Assembly (NCBI RefSeq): GCF_900105325.1
Contig: NZ_FNSU01000003.1
Coordinates: 1,798,001-1,862,000, forward strand
Source of the DNA: Pseudomonas marginalis
GTDB taxonomy: Bacteria > Pseudomonadota > Gammaproteobacteria > Pseudomonadales > Pseudomonadaceae
DNA length: 64,000 nt
Direction: 5' to 3'
Shown here: piece after piece, positions 6,999-16,102 of the stretch
How the letters are laid out: each line of letters opens with the position of its first letter
How positions within the stretch are numbered: position 1 is the first letter of the stretch
The notes under the pieces: generated by a model
What the model was told of the DNA's origin: nothing
Seen by the model: the letters and a program-made list of their open reading frames with translations, nothing else
Database searches by the model: none
Position numbers and translations under genes: made by a program

Positions 6999-9460
6999 AA
7001 CCCGTCCTCCCAGCCCATTACCTGTGCCACAGCCGACGCAGCGGTCGCACAATACAGAAAGCTCATGCGCCGCAAAATGAACTCGCCCTGGGCAGTAGGC
7101 ACAGGACCAGACGCGTTATAACCGCCCGCGAACGGAAACCCGTTCAATTGGGCGGGGCTCAGATAACCAGTACCAGGCGTTGAGGCGAAAGCTCCCTCAG
7201 GCGCAAAGCCCACGTAGCCATTCGTACATCCGGCAACCAACGAAACCTTACGGGCTGTTGGCGGCACAAAGTTGGCAAGCGATACAGACACTGGCGCATT
7301 GGCCACACCCGAAACTGCTACCGGGTAATTGACCGTATTCGACGCCGCCGTCGGATCGAAAAGAAGAATGTTATCGATCTGCGTGTAAGCACAGGGCACT
7401 CCGTTTGATCCCGTCAGAAGCATGCCGACGCGCGCCTTTGACGTGTATCCGGCAGGAAGCACCGGTTCATAAACGAAACGCAAAGACGCCGCCGCAGTCG
7501 TAGTCAGCGCCAGGGCGCTGACGTTGATTTGAGACGGCGAATCAATGCTTTGCACAACCGATCCGGCAGGGAATGCCGAGCCCGACAGTTGCATACCAAC
7601 ACGCAGTGACGCGGTGCTGGGCAAGCCGGTAACAACCGCTGAACCCGCAGTGGTCGCACCCGTCAGCACAGGGCATAGCGCAGCGATGAAGGCTTGGGCC
7701 GCACCATTGATAGCCCACAACGAGTAAAAGCTCGAAACCGCCAATACCCCACTATCCAAGCCATTGGCTCCGACAGTGGCCAGATTGATCGCTGCAGAAA
7801 GACCGCTGATACGACGCGCCACAGCGGCACCATCTTTGACAATCACCTGATCAACGCGGGCCGAGATAAGCGAGCCGACGCCGGGCGCAGAGATCAGGAT
7901 TCCCCGGTAAGCACCTTGAATCGAAAGGTTTCGGGTTTTCTCGACTTCGCTGGCCAGGGCCGCAACGTCGATATTCCCCTGATTGATCGGCGCGTTCCAA
8001 GCCTTGATGCACCACATTACAGCCAAGCTACGCGAGCGGGTTTCCGATCCAACACGAGGCACGCCGTTCACGCCATCACTTACGAAAGCGCCCGTTAAGT
8101 TACGTGGTCTAGTGCCCGCAGTGACTGTGCCAAGCGGGGGGCCGACCCCTGGATCACCAGCACCGGCGTCATCGTTACCCCATGCTGTGCCAGCCTTAGT
8201 CCGCATCGTTTCCATACGGAAGCCTTGCAGACTATCGAGCTGCATAGAGCCAATTGCGCGCCCGACATCAACCCCGCGCCCATGGTCCCAGCCCCGCAGG
8301 AACTCACCGCGCGACTCGGGCAGGCGAAAGTTACCGGCGCCCTCGTCGCCCTTGTTAAATACACCCCCCAGGAACATGGCCAGATCGGGGTATGTGGCAA
8401 CGCTCTTAACATCGCCATTTACCTCCAGAAACCCAGGCGGCACCTTATCAACTGGAAAGGGGACCATCGAGCCAACCGGCAGAGCGGAGGACTGGGCGAT
8501 CATCGCCTCGATCTGGTCTTTCGTGTAGGTGTCGGTAATGCCATGGCCCGCCAATGTGGTCGGATTGGTCCCGCCGATCACCCGCCCATACTTATCGACG
8601 GTCACATTGGTGTAAGAGCCAGCACTTACCCCAGTGCGGCCCACGGCCATTTCAAAGGTCAGAGCGGTAGTGCCCAGAACAATCGGCGCATCCGTCACCA
8701 GCTGCCAAACGCTGTCACCGTTGGCGGTGCCCGTCTCGACACTGACAAACAGCCCAGGCGTCACCTCGACGCTACTATCTGCATCCTGGGTGCGCTTCCA
8801 CACGCCCGTGGATGAAACCACGTACAGGCCGTTTTCCTTGGCGGCCGCTTGATTCTTTACCAGCACGCGCGCATCCGCCGGCAACAGCACACCATCAATG
8901 GTCTGCACGCCGCTCAACGCGATGTTGGCCGTGGTGGCCACTAACACCGAATGCTTGAAGTCCATTTTCGCCATGGCTTCAATAATCTGCGCATCAACAT
9001 ATTCGCGCGTCGCCAGAACAATCGCCGGGTCGATCTTCAAGACGATGCTCGAAGTATTCGCAACGATGAAGTTCATGCGGATGATTTGGGTCTTGCCGGT
9101 CCCCTGCACAAGCAAAGGCTTGAAGCTCGGCGCACAGTTGGCCACCACCACCATGTCGCCATCAGCGTCATAGAGAGCGATTTCCCGGATCCACTTACCG
9201 CCCACGTCTGCCGGGATCACCTGCTCGGTGATGATGATGTTGGGGTTGGCCGGATCTGTTCGCACCTGATTGACCGGCGCCCGGCGCCATTCACTGATCA
9301 GGCGCGTTTGGGTACGGTTTGGAATAGGGTCCGCGCCGTTGGCATCACCCACGCCCATCTGCGAAAAGGTCCAGGGCAGGCCAAGCGCCGTGGCGTTTGC
9401 CTGTTTCGCCTCCCCAACTGCCGTGAGGATGGCGAAGAACTGACTGTTCTGATCAATCAT
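6995..9460 (-). CDS. Tail fibre protein (gpH-like, DUF3751 N-terminus, tail collar domain)
   Basis: This 821-residue protein starts with the conserved baseplate-binding region (MIDQNSQFFAILTAVGEAKQ to about residue 160). A middle part carries the KNQAAAKENGLYVVSSTGVWKRT repeat-type segment, followed by a collar domain near residues 330-490 with FRLPESRGEFLRGWDHGRGVD and a MWCIKAW end. About 330 further residues follow, rich in A, S and V, and would be the receptor-reading tip. It recognises the host surface. It overlaps gene I by ATGA and the assembly gene by ATGA. Confidence 0.9.
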   Translation of the reverse strand: MIDQNSQFFAILTAVGEAKQANATALGLPWTFSQMGVGDANGADPIPNRTQTRLISEWRRAPVNQVRTDPANPNIIITEQVIPADVGGKWIREIALYDADGDMVVVANCAPSFKPLLVQGTGKTQIIRMNFIVANTSSIVLKIDPAIVLATREYVDAQIIEAMAKMDFKHSVLVATTANIALSGVQTIDGVLLPADARVLVKNQAAAKENGLYVVSSTGVWKRTQDADSSVEVTPGLFVSVETGTANGDSVWQLVTDAPIVLGTTALTFEMAVGRTGVSAGSYTNVTVDKYGRVIGGTNPTTLAGHGITDTYTKDQIEAMIAQSSALPVGSMVPFPVDKVPPGFLEVNGDVKSVATYPDLAMFLGGVFNKGDEGAGNFRLPESRGEFLRGWDHGRGVDVGRAIGSMQLDSLQGFRMETMRTKAGTAWGNDDAGAGDPGVGPPLGTVTAGTRPRNLTGAFVSDGVNGVPRVGSETRSRSLAVMWCIKAWNAPINQGNIDVAALASEVEKTRNLSIQGAYRGILISAPGVGSLISARVDQVIVKDGAAVARRISGLSAAINLATVGANGLDSGVLAVSSFYSLWAINGAAQAFIAALCPVLTGATTAGSAVVTGLPSTASLRVGMQLSGSAFPAGSVVQSIDSPSQINVSALALTTTAAASLRFVYEPVLPAGYTSKARVGMLLTGSNGVPCAYTQIDNILLFDPTAASNTVNYPVAVSGVANAPVSVSLANFVPPTARKVSLVAGCTNGYVGFAPEGAFASTPGTGYLSPAQLNGFPFAGGYNASGPVPTAQGEFILRRMSFLYCATAASAVAQVMGWEDGL

Positions 9461-10062
9461 GGGTACACGTCCAGGGTGTCAATTTCATCAATACACATGA
9501 CCAGGCCATAGGTGCCGGTCACCTCGATATCGCGTGGGGTTGGTGGGTAAACGTCGATCACTTCACCCTCGCTTACACAGGCGCCGATGCCGATGTAACC
9601 GGTGTTTTCCAGGCTGATCGCCAGCCCGGTCAAATGCCGGCTGACAGGCTTAGCGTCATCAATGAGCCGGGTCAGCTCTTCGTACATTTCCTCACTAATG
9701 CCAGCGTCCAGAACGCCGACCTTTAAGGCGAAGGTGCCAGGAATGCCCATCGGGGTGGTTTCCCACCACTCGATAACCTCAATCAGGTAGCCCAGGGGTT
9801 CGACCACCCGCCGCAGGGCGCCGATGGTGCCCTTGTGCGCGTGCACGTAGAACGCGGAGCGGATGGCCGAGCGCTTGACGGCTTCCGACCATTTGTTGTC
9901 CCAGCGGTCGACCGACCAGGTCCAAGCCAGCCAGGGCAGCAGCTGCGCCGGGCAAGTGTCCGGGTTGTACAAACTACGAAGCGGGATCTCAGTTTTTTCG
10001 ACCAAGGCGGCCTCAATGGCACGCTCCAACTGCGTGCTGTTTAGGGGGAGCAAGCTGGTCAT
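9457..10062 (-). CDS. Baseplate protein gpI (tail protein I)
   Basis: I take the ATG at 10062, which overlaps the gpJ stop as ATGA, giving 201 residues beginning MTSLLPLNSTQLERAIE. The LYNPDTCPAQLLPWLAWTWSVDRWD and HKGTIGALRRVVEPLGY segments are diagnostic of the P2 gpI family. With gpJ and gpW it builds the wedge of the contractile baseplate. An upstream ATG at 10137 would extend it into gpJ and is not needed. Confidence 0.92.
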   Translation of the reverse strand: MTSLLPLNSTQLERAIEAALVEKTEIPLRSLYNPDTCPAQLLPWLAWTWSVDRWDNKWSEAVKRSAIRSAFYVHAHKGTIGALRRVVEPLGYLIEVIEWWETTPMGIPGTFALKVGVLDAGISEEMYEELTRLIDDAKPVSRHLTGLAISLENTGYIGIGACVSEGEVIDVYPPTPRDIEVTGTYGLVMCIDEIDTLDVYP

Positions 10063-10946
10063 GTCGAGCCCCCAAGAACAACGCTGAAGCCAGTGCAATA
10101 AGCGGCCTGAAATTTGGTTGGCCTCAGATCGAGCCAATCCCGCAGCTCTACCCGTCCTACGCCGCTGATGTGCAACTGAGCATCGACGCCGGACTGAGCA
10201 ACCTCCAGCGCCAGGCGCTTGCGTGGGTTGATCCAGGCCGCAAGGCGTTTGGTGGCTTCGGCCAAGATGGCGTCGTTTTCCGGACCGGCGCCTTGCATGT
10301 GCAACACGGCATCGATCCGGTAGTTGAGGATCTCGGCGCTCTGCACAATGAGGCGGTCGCCCACCGGACGGATGTCATCGTCGCTGAGCTTGATGCGCAC
10401 CGCGTCAAGCAGCGGTTGATCGGCCTGGCCACTGCCGATCAGGCTCAATACGGTCACCTCCACCACTGCCGGCGATGGGCTTTCCGCGGTGGCATCGGCC
10501 ACCAGCCCCGAGGCGTTGCGTGCATGGAAGATGTAGCTGTTACGTGGGCCAGCGGTGGTGAGGCCTTCATAGACCATCTGGATGCGTTCACGCAGGGCGT
10601 CGTCCGACTCCTTGACCTCTTCGACCGGCGGCACCGCCAGCAGGTTGGCCGGTTGAATCACCAACCGCTGGAGCTTCACGTTGGCTGCGAGCTGGTCGAG
10701 ATCCTCCTTTTCGGCGTAAGCCAGCATCAGCGCCTTGGCCGCGTCGTTGACCCGCGCCCGGTTCTGCATCTTGCCGTACGCACCCAGTTCCACCAGCTTG
10801 ACCACCGGTTCGCTCTCCAACGGAGCCGACCAGTTGTCACCCATGTACTCGCGAAAGGCCGACATGCCCTCTTCGTACAACTCTTCATAGTCCAGAGTCT
10901 CCAGCACCTGCGGCGCTGGCAATGCCGATAAATCCACCGTGCTCAT
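10059..10946 (-). CDS. Baseplate assembly protein gpJ
   Basis: A 295-residue protein with the gpJ opening (DLSALPAPQVLETLDYEELYEE) and the central RERIQMVYEGLTTAGPRNSYIFHA segment, near the P2 J length of about 302. It forms the baseplate wedge periphery and contacts the fibres. It overlaps gpW upstream and gpI downstream by four bases each. Confidence 0.93.
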   Translation of the reverse strand: MSTVDLSALPAPQVLETLDYEELYEEGMSAFREYMGDNWSAPLESEPVVKLVELGAYGKMQNRARVNDAAKALMLAYAEKEDLDQLAANVKLQRLVIQPANLLAVPPVEEVKESDDALRERIQMVYEGLTTAGPRNSYIFHARNASGLVADATAESPSPAVVEVTVLSLIGSGQADQPLLDAVRIKLSDDDIRPVGDRLIVQSAEILNYRIDAVLHMQGAGPENDAILAEATKRLAAWINPRKRLALEVAQSGVDAQLHISGVGRVELRDWLDLRPTKFQAAYCTGFSVVLGGST

Positions 10947-11269
10947 GCCGACACCTCCAGCAGCAGACGTTCGCCCTGATATTCACCGGTTAATTTGAAG
11001 TCGATGCGGCCGCTGACAACGCCAACGACCTGCACCTGTTCCAGTTTCAGCCGCGGCTCCCAGCGCCCCAGTGAGCGAGCCACCTCGGCTTGCACCGCGC
11101 TCTTCCAACCGGCGTTAACCGGCAGGTCGACAAAACGGCGGATCAGGCTGCCGTACTCTGGTCGCATCCGCCGACTGCCCACGGGCGTGCCGAGAATGTC
11201 CCCAATGGACTGTCGGAGATGGTCGTGCCCGGACAACGGCTGGCCGGTTAGGCGATCCATTCCGATCAT
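10943..11269 (-). CDS. Baseplate protein gpW (gp25/lysozyme-like family)
   Basis: A 108-residue protein with LRQSIGDILGTPVGSRRMRPEYGS, the hallmark of the gp25/gpW baseplate family, and a WEPRLKLEQVQV segment. It joins sheath to wedge at the baseplate. It overlaps gpJ by four bases. Despite the family nickname it is structural, with no lysozyme catalytic residues expected. Confidence 0.92.
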   Translation of the reverse strand: MIGMDRLTGQPLSGHDHLRQSIGDILGTPVGSRRMRPEYGSLIRRFVDLPVNAGWKSAVQAEVARSLGRWEPRLKLEQVQVVGVVSGRIDFKLTGEYQGERLLLEVSA

Positions 11270-11274
11270 CGGGA

Positions 11275-11472
11275 TTACTCCTGCACTTGTTCCATATCGG
11301 GATGTGCCTTGAGGAACTCGTACTGGGAATCGCCACAGGCCGTTACATGTGCCTTGATGACCGGCGCCGAGCTGCCGTCAGGAAAAACCAGAGTGCGCGA
11401 TGTGTAGAGCTTGTCGCGGAAGACGCGAGCAGCCCCGATGGGTTCGAAGCTTTCGGATTTGTTCTTGCTCAT
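11275..11472 (-). CDS. Small protein of unknown function between gpV and gpW
   Basis: The 65-residue frame starts at the ATG at 11472, nine bases after AGGAG, and ends five bases before gpW. It contains SRTLVFPDGSSAPVIKAHVTACGDSQYEFLKAHPDMEQVQE. I do not recognise a characterised family; the two-strand FPDG pattern and an ending that reaches the sequence D-x-E-Q suggest a small structural or assembly protein. It has its own hairpin leader. Confidence 0.6.
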   Translation of the reverse strand: MSKNKSESFEPIGAARVFRDKLYTSRTLVFPDGSSAPVIKAHVTACGDSQYEFLKAHPDMEQVQE

Positions 11473-11490
11473 CAATGGATGCTCCTAAAA

Positions 11491-11513
11491 CGAAAAACCC
11501 GCACAGGGCGGGT
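11491..11513 (-). terminator. Hairpin with T-run between gpV and the small gene
   Basis: A 6-bp stem ACCCGC/GCGGGT with a 5-base loop is followed on the minus strand by TTTTTCGTTTTAGGAG, so the T-run is fused to the next ribosome site. This is a plausible intrinsic terminator or attenuator inside the late operon. Confidence 0.55.
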
Positions 11514-11518
11514 CGGAA

Positions 11519-12094
11519 TCAGTGTTTGTGGTTCGCCGTATTGCCGCCGGCATCGATGACCTTGCCGGCACTGTTGATGTCGCCCGCCGTGTTTAGCGTG
11601 CTGTTGATCTGCGTAGCACCATCTATGGTGACCATCCCCACCAGGTTGATCTTGTCCGACACCAAGCGCGCGCTGTTCGGCGTCATCTCCAGCACCGAAC
11701 CACCGACCTTGACCGTGACAGTGCCGGCCGGCAAATCGATGGTGTAGCTTTGAGCCTGCCAGTCGTAGACCAGCGACCCGCCATCATCGAAACGCCAAAC
11801 CTCCACGTGGTCGCGGTTATCCGGCTGGGCGCCGGCGTTGCCGTACAGACCAGGGATGAAAGTGCCCATCGCAGGTTCGCCACTGGGACTGATCAACGCG
11901 CCCTGCTCTCCCATGCTCGGAACCCGCCAGTGGCGTGCCTTGCCGGCGGCCTGGCTGTGCCAGCGCACCCAGGCGCTGGTCCAGTCGCCCGACTTCACAC
12001 GCACCATGGCGGCGGCCAGATCCACCCCAACAACGACGCAAGGCATCACCGTCGAGGCGATCATCCGGTCATGCTGGGCAGCGACATAGCTCAT
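11519..12094 (-). CDS. Baseplate assembly protein gpV (tail spike)
   Basis: A 191-residue protein with the gpV layout: an OB-fold near residues 20-100 (VVVGVDLAAAMVRVKSGDWTSAWVRW, then GEQGALISPSGEPAMGTFIPGLYG), a beta-helix of short repeats, and a C-terminal HKH. The His-x-His end is the iron-binding tip of contractile-phage membrane-piercing spikes. It overlaps the upstream gene by four bases. Confidence 0.92.
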   Translation of the reverse strand: MSYVAAQHDRMIASTVMPCVVVGVDLAAAMVRVKSGDWTSAWVRWHSQAAGKARHWRVPSMGEQGALISPSGEPAMGTFIPGLYGNAGAQPDNRDHVEVWRFDDGGSLVYDWQAQSYTIDLPAGTVTVKVGGSVLEMTPNSARLVSDKINLVGMVTIDGATQINSTLNTAGDINSAGKVIDAGGNTANHKH

Positions 12095-12609
12095 AACAGA
12101 TCCCCTGGATTGACCGGACCAACGCCAGGCCCCAGGTCGATTACCAACGAGCCCGGCGGCTCATCCGGCCATGGCCATTCCTGAGCCCCCAGATAGACCG
12201 TTTGATCCCACTCCACCAGCCAGACGAAATAGCCGTCCAGTTCGGGCTTGGTCCAGTCCTGAGTTGAACGCACAAACTCGGCGCAATCGACCTCCAGGCC
12301 CCAACTCTGCCCTCGAAGAAGCACCGCCAGTTGAGAGGCCAACTGCACGGCCTGCCGTTGCGGATCCGCGCTGATCGAGTCGACGATTATCCGCGCCTCG
12401 AACTTACAGGTCAGCGAGGTTTCACCGGTACCGATATCCGGTGCGGGTTCCATCTCGGCCATTTCCAGCAGCACCACCGGGGTAGGGATACTGGTGTCTG
12501 CCGATAGATCCGGCCAGAACGAAGCGCCTTGAACTCCTGGCAGTTGCTCCTGCAGGTGCTGCTCGATTGCCTCATACAAACGGTCGAGGCTGAAGGGTTG
12601 ATCAGACAC
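12091..12609 (-). CDS. Probable tail terminator or head-tail connector protein
   Basis: I choose the GTG at 12609, which overlaps the upstream stop as GTGTCTGA, giving 172 residues starting VSDQPFSLDRLYEAIEQHLQEQLPG. It lies just after the minor-tail-Z-like gene, the position of lambda U, and has the helix plus mixed-strand make-up of tail terminators (LYEAIEQHL, then a W-rich strand pair near the end). I do not recognise a precise family, so the role rests on position. Confidence 0.55.
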   Translation of the reverse strand: MSDQPFSLDRLYEAIEQHLQEQLPGVQGASFWPDLSADTSIPTPVVLLEMAEMEPAPDIGTGETSLTCKFEARIIVDSISADPQRQAVQLASQLAVLLRGQSWGLEVDCAEFVRSTQDWTKPELDGYFVWLVEWDQTVYLGAQEWPWPDEPPGSLVIDLGPGVGPVNPGDLL

Positions 12610-13258
12610 GGGCGCTCCCCTTGAGGTACTTCTGCAGTTCAAAGTTGAGTTCTTGCTTGAGGATCCCCAGCAAGATTTCATCGGCGCGCTTCACCCAGCT
12701 GTCGAAGTGCGGTCGCACCTGGTCCAGCGAGACCTTGGCTTTCGCCAAGGGGAAGCGGTTGTCGCTTTCCGCAATGAAGCCTGAGCTGCGCCGCCCCTGC
12801 GTGCTGTCGGGGTAATCCGCTGCGTTGAAGTGCTTGCTCGACGTGCGGATCCAGATGTCAGGACTGCTGCCGTACACCTGCTTGAAGAACGCGCCCTGGT
12901 AGCGCCGCCCCGCCACCGAGACACCAGTGCGGGATTGCCGAGGCCTTCCGATTCGACTGGCCTCGATGGCGTTGACCCCAAACCACAACTTGCCGCGCAT
13001 CGTCCCACCGCTAACCGGATAAGCCCGCAAGCGTTGCCGGACGGCGCCGAGGGCGATCCGCTCCTGCTTGCCTACCGCCCGAGCGATGTGGGTACGCAGC
13101 CGACCCAACGTTTTGTTGATTGCTCGACGCTGAGCCGCCGCCGCAGCCTTGGGCAACAGTTGACCGAACTCGCGCAAGGCCTGGGAATGCACCGCAGACG
13201 GCAGGATGTTGATCATCCCGCTGTCGCGGGTTTGCTGCATATGGCTGCCGACGCTCAT
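12602..13258 (-). CDS. Minor tail protein Z-like (GPZ family)
   Basis: A 218-residue basic protein with AAAAAQRRAINKTLGRLRTHIARAV, a RIGRPRQSRTGVSVAGRRYQGAFF segment and a KVSLDQVRPHF ending, matching prophage minor tail protein Z. Lambda Z is needed for correct joining of tail and DNA. It overlaps the FII-like gene by ATGA. Confidence 0.78.
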   Translation of the reverse strand: MSVGSHMQQTRDSGMINILPSAVHSQALREFGQLLPKAAAAAQRRAINKTLGRLRTHIARAVGKQERIALGAVRQRLRAYPVSGGTMRGKLWFGVNAIEASRIGRPRQSRTGVSVAGRRYQGAFFKQVYGSSPDIWIRTSSKHFNAADYPDSTQGRRSSGFIAESDNRFPLAKAKVSLDQVRPHFDSWVKRADEILLGILKQELNFELQKYLKGSARV

Positions 13259-13575
13259 GGTCGCTTCCTCAAGATCAGGGCCACTAGGCCGTCACCACCG
13301 GGCTCCAGTTGCAGCAGGTCGTAGTCGCCGCCGCCATCCAGGGTCGGCAGGTCGATGGTGACCCGCAGCCCCTTGCTGAGCCCGCCCGAGTCCTTCACAC
13401 GGATCTCAAAGCGAGGTTCGCGTAAGCCGGTGTGGACCTTGCCGAACTGCGGCTGCTTCCACGGCGCCGCGAACATGCCCAGCACGGGCTCGGCGCGGCC
13501 TTCGATCTGGGCGCTGTCGCCAAGGGTCTCGAATACCACGTCGTCGATATCGTCGATCAGATCGCGGAAGGCCAC
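13255..13575 (-). CDS. Head-tail attachment protein, lambda FII family
   Basis: The GTG at 13575, three bases after the capsid stop, gives 106 residues beginning VAFRDLIDDIDDVVFETLGD, close to lambda FII (117). A longer start at 13617 would overlap the capsid gene and has no ribosome site. The LGMFAAPWKQPQFGKVHTGLREPRFEIRV core is typical of FII. It forms the second ring of the head-tail connector. Confidence 0.75.
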   Translation of the reverse strand: MAFRDLIDDIDDVVFETLGDSAQIEGRAEPVLGMFAAPWKQPQFGKVHTGLREPRFEIRVKDSGGLSKGLRVTIDLPTLDGGGDYDLLQLEPGGDGLVALILRKRP

Positions 13576-13577
13576 GG

Positions 13578-14573
13578 TTAAAGTTCCAGCAGGATCTGCG
13601 CCCGAGGTCGTGTGCACAGGTGCAGCGGGTTGGACTGCGCTTCACCTGCTACGCCCTTACCGAACTGCATTGGCTCAATCTTGCTGTAGTACGGGATGCC
13701 CTGGGTGTTTACCGTTTCCATATAGTCGGCCGGGGCGAAGGACGAGATGTACAAGTCCGGCACGCCTTCAGGGATCAGCAGGGCCTTGTCGTCGTGAACG
13801 AACGCAACACCCGCTACCTTGCCGCGATAACGCTCCCAGACGATCCCGCCGAACTCGAAGCTTTCACGGGCATCGCCGCGCAGAGACGCGGCCTGCATGG
13901 TGTTCAGGTAGGTTTCCTTGACCGACTTATGAACAATGAGCTTGTTCCAGAAGTTCTTGCCACACATTGCGCGGGAACCGCTGCTAGTGACACTGCCGAG
14001 GGCTTCCTCTTGCATATCCAACGCTTCGCCGCATTTGACCCGCAGCTCGGTGTCTGGACTGTTCAACCCCATCTGGAGCTTCTGGCGATTCACGCCAAAA
14101 GATTTATAAATATCCAACAGGACTGTCTTGCCATCGGCGTCCAGCACCTGTCCGTTCAATGCGCCCATGCGCTGGAATTCATGCGTTGCATCCAACTGAC
14201 GGCGGGCCTTAGCCAGACGTTTGTTGACCACGTCCTGCACGGCCTGCAATTCGCTGCGCGTACCGAAGGCGCGGATGCCCTGGATCTCGTCGGCCTTGAT
14301 GGTGAAGCGTTCGGGCAGGTGCACGGTGTTGAACGGAATCATCTGACGCTTGGTAGCGCCGACCACCAGGCCCGAGGTGCCACGCTCACCCGCCGGCACC
14401 AGTGCCAGGGTGTCGCCGTCCTTCTCGATCTGCACGGTCAGGGTGCTGATGCCCTCTTCACGAAACAGGCCCAGGCTACTGATGCGGCCCGGCAGGTATT
14501 CCTGTTCATTGATTGCAGCGGTCAACGAGGAGACGCTGAATGCATCGTCTTCAAAAATGGCGATATCGGCCAT
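13578..14573 (-). CDS. Major capsid protein, lambda gpE family
   Basis: From the ATG at 14573 (GGAG site) this is 331 residues, near lambda gpE (341). It begins MADIAIFEDDAFSVSSLTAAINEQEYLPG and contains RFTIKADEIQGIRAFG, ALDMQEEALG and the AMCGKNFWNKLIVHKSVKETY segment, all typical of the family. It forms the icosahedral shell. A hairpin plus T-run leader separates it from the decoration gene. Confidence 0.93.
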   Translation of the reverse strand: MADIAIFEDDAFSVSSLTAAINEQEYLPGRISSLGLFREEGISTLTVQIEKDGDTLALVPAGERGTSGLVVGATKRQMIPFNTVHLPERFTIKADEIQGIRAFGTRSELQAVQDVVNKRLAKARRQLDATHEFQRMGALNGQVLDADGKTVLLDIYKSFGVNRQKLQMGLNSPDTELRVKCGEALDMQEEALGSVTSSGSRAMCGKNFWNKLIVHKSVKETYLNTMQAASLRGDARESFEFGGIVWERYRGKVAGVAFVHDDKALLIPEGVPDLYISSFAPADYMETVNTQGIPYYSKIEPMQFGKGVAGEAQSNPLHLCTRPRAQILLEL

Positions 14574-14597
14574 GGGGTTACTCTCCAGAAACGAAAA

Positions 14598-14616
14598 ATC
14601 CCGCACTCGGCGGGAT
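14598..14616 (-). terminator. Hairpin with T-run in the major capsid gene leader
   Basis: A 7-bp stem ATCCCGC/GCGGGAT with a 5-base loop is followed on the minus strand by TTTTTCGTTTCTGGAG, which contains the capsid ribosome site. It could act as an attenuator or as a stabilising 5' end for capsid mRNA. Confidence 0.55.
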
Positions 14617-14636
14617 GGATAAACAGGATGAACGTC

Positions 14637-14975
14637 TTAGCGGACGATCACGGAATGGGCGGCCAAGGCCTTTTCGGCAGCGGGGTCGAGGCCGGTCAAA
14701 TGGGCTTCGCTGACCTCGGCCAGCCGCACAATAGCGCGACCGCGACGGACAACATCAGACTGCCCCAGCGGGCCGTAGAGGATGGCGATGGCGTTTTCAG
14801 TGCCGTCTTCAGCGGTTGGCTGATACGGCCCGAACTCACCAGTGGTAGTGATCAAGCCCAGGATCTGGCCCGGTTCCAGCGCCGGCCCGGCGGCGACATT
14901 GATCGCCTCGCGGGAAATGGTGCCAGCGCCTTCGGACAACAGGAATTCGCCCGCGTGCATCGATTCGATTTTCAT
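14637..14975 (-). CDS. Head decoration protein, lambda gpD family
   Basis: A 112-residue protein with NVAAGPALEPGQILG, YQPTAEDGTENAIAILYGPL and a VVRRGRAIVRLAEV ending, matching lambda gpD (110 residues). Trimers bind the expanded capsid and hold it against packaged DNA pressure. It overlaps the protease gene by four bases. Confidence 0.93.
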   Translation of the reverse strand: MKIESMHAGEFLLSEGAGTISREAINVAAGPALEPGQILGLITTTGEFGPYQPTAEDGTENAIAILYGPLGQSDVVRRGRAIVRLAEVSEAHLTGLDPAAEKALAAHSVIVR

Positions 14976-16102
14976 GCTCTTGCTCCTTTCAAGGTTCCGT
15001 TCTGTGCTGCCTGGCGAGCCGCCCAGACTGCATGGGTATCGACCTGTTTGGCCTTGATCGTTGGAGCTGGATCATTGTCCAGCGGCAAACTGTTGTTGAT
15101 TTCAAACCCACCGCCGCTGCCCACCAGCTTGTTGAAAAGGCGCGCCCTGACGGCCGCCTCGTCCAAGCCCGCGCTGATAAACTCGCCGGTCAGCTCTGGC
15201 AACCGTGCCGCGACACACAGGCCGTGCAAGGCTTTGGCTTTGGTCAGCGCCGCCTGGACTATCGCTTCGCTTTCCAGCTTCGTCGTGGCGAGTATCGGGT
15301 CCACCAGGTTGCTGATACCTGCCGCCGCACAGCCCTGAGTGACCAGCAGCGCCAGTTTGGCCGCGTCCAGCACGGGGGACGGATCGGGTTCCGGCGGTTC
15401 AACTTCCGGCTCTTCGTCCAGTTGGGCGAGCAGCTCGGGCGGGGCATTCTGGAAGCGCTGCAACACGCTGCCCTGGCCGAGACAGGCGCTGACCTTGAGG
15501 CCGTCGCCGACTTCATCAGCCAGGCCCAGCGCCACTGCCTCATTGGCCGTGAGCCAGGTTTCGGCGTTGACCATGCGCCGCAGCTCGGCTTCGTCGATGT
15601 CCGGCGCCTTAGCTTTGTAGGCCGCGATAATCGCTTCCAGGGTCTGGTCCAGCACGTCAGCGACACGGCGGAAGTCTTCGGCATCACCACCGGTAAAGGT
15701 GTAGGGGTTGTGAATCATCAACATGGCGTTGGCCGCGATCACTACCCGGTGCGCGCCACACACCGCGACACTGGCCGCGCTGGCCGCCAGGGCGTCAATA
15801 CGACCGGTGCAGCGCTCGCCCAATCGCGACAGCGCATTGTGAATCGCCAGGCCGTCGAACAGATCACCGCCGATGCTATTGAACGCGACAATCACGGGGG
15901 AAGTGCCGTCATCCATGGCGCGCAGATCCTGCACGAACTGATTGGCGGTAACGCCCCAGGCGCCGATCTCTCCGTACACGAAGATCTCGATGCTGCGTTG
16001 CTCGGCTTCGCCGCTGGCCTGGAGGGTGTACCAGCTTTTATCGGCGACCTTTACCTGCTTGCCCGCCTTGTCATAAACGCGGGGCTTGGCTTTTTTGCTC
16101 AT
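14972..16102 (-). CDS. Head maturation protease and scaffold, ClpP-type (lambda gpC/Nu3 like)
   Basis: The first roughly 210 of 376 residues form a ClpP/S49-type protease: FNSIGGDLFDGLAIHNAL, a nucleophile in ALAASAASVAV (Ser108 or Ser111), and His131 in MIHNPY. The remainder, acidic and proline-rich (EEPEVEPPEPDPSP) and then helical, would be the scaffold portion. It cleaves portal and scaffold proteins in prohead assembly. It overlaps the portal and decoration genes by four bases each. Confidence 0.9.
   Translation of the reverse strand: MSKKAKPRVYDKAGKQVKVADKSWYTLQASGEAEQRSIEIFVYGEIGAWGVTANQFVQDLRAMDDGTSPVIVAFNSIGGDLFDGLAIHNALSRLGERCTGRIDALAASAASVAVCGAHRVVIAANAMLMIHNPYTFTGGDAEDFRRVADVLDQTLEAIIAAYKAKAPDIDEAELRRMVNAETWLTANEAVALGLADEVGDGLKVSACLGQGSVLQRFQNAPPELLAQLDEEPEVEPPEPDPSPVLDAAKLALLVTQGCAAAGISNLVDPILATTKLESEAIVQAALTKAKALHGLCVAARLPELTGEFISAGLDEAAVRARLFNKLVGSGGGFEINNSLPLDNDPAPTIKAKQVDTHAVWAARQAAQNGTLKGARA

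Noticed and set aside
13620..15338. 572-codon plus-strand frame over capsid genes
   Set aside because: Antisense to capsid, decoration and protease genes, which are certain.
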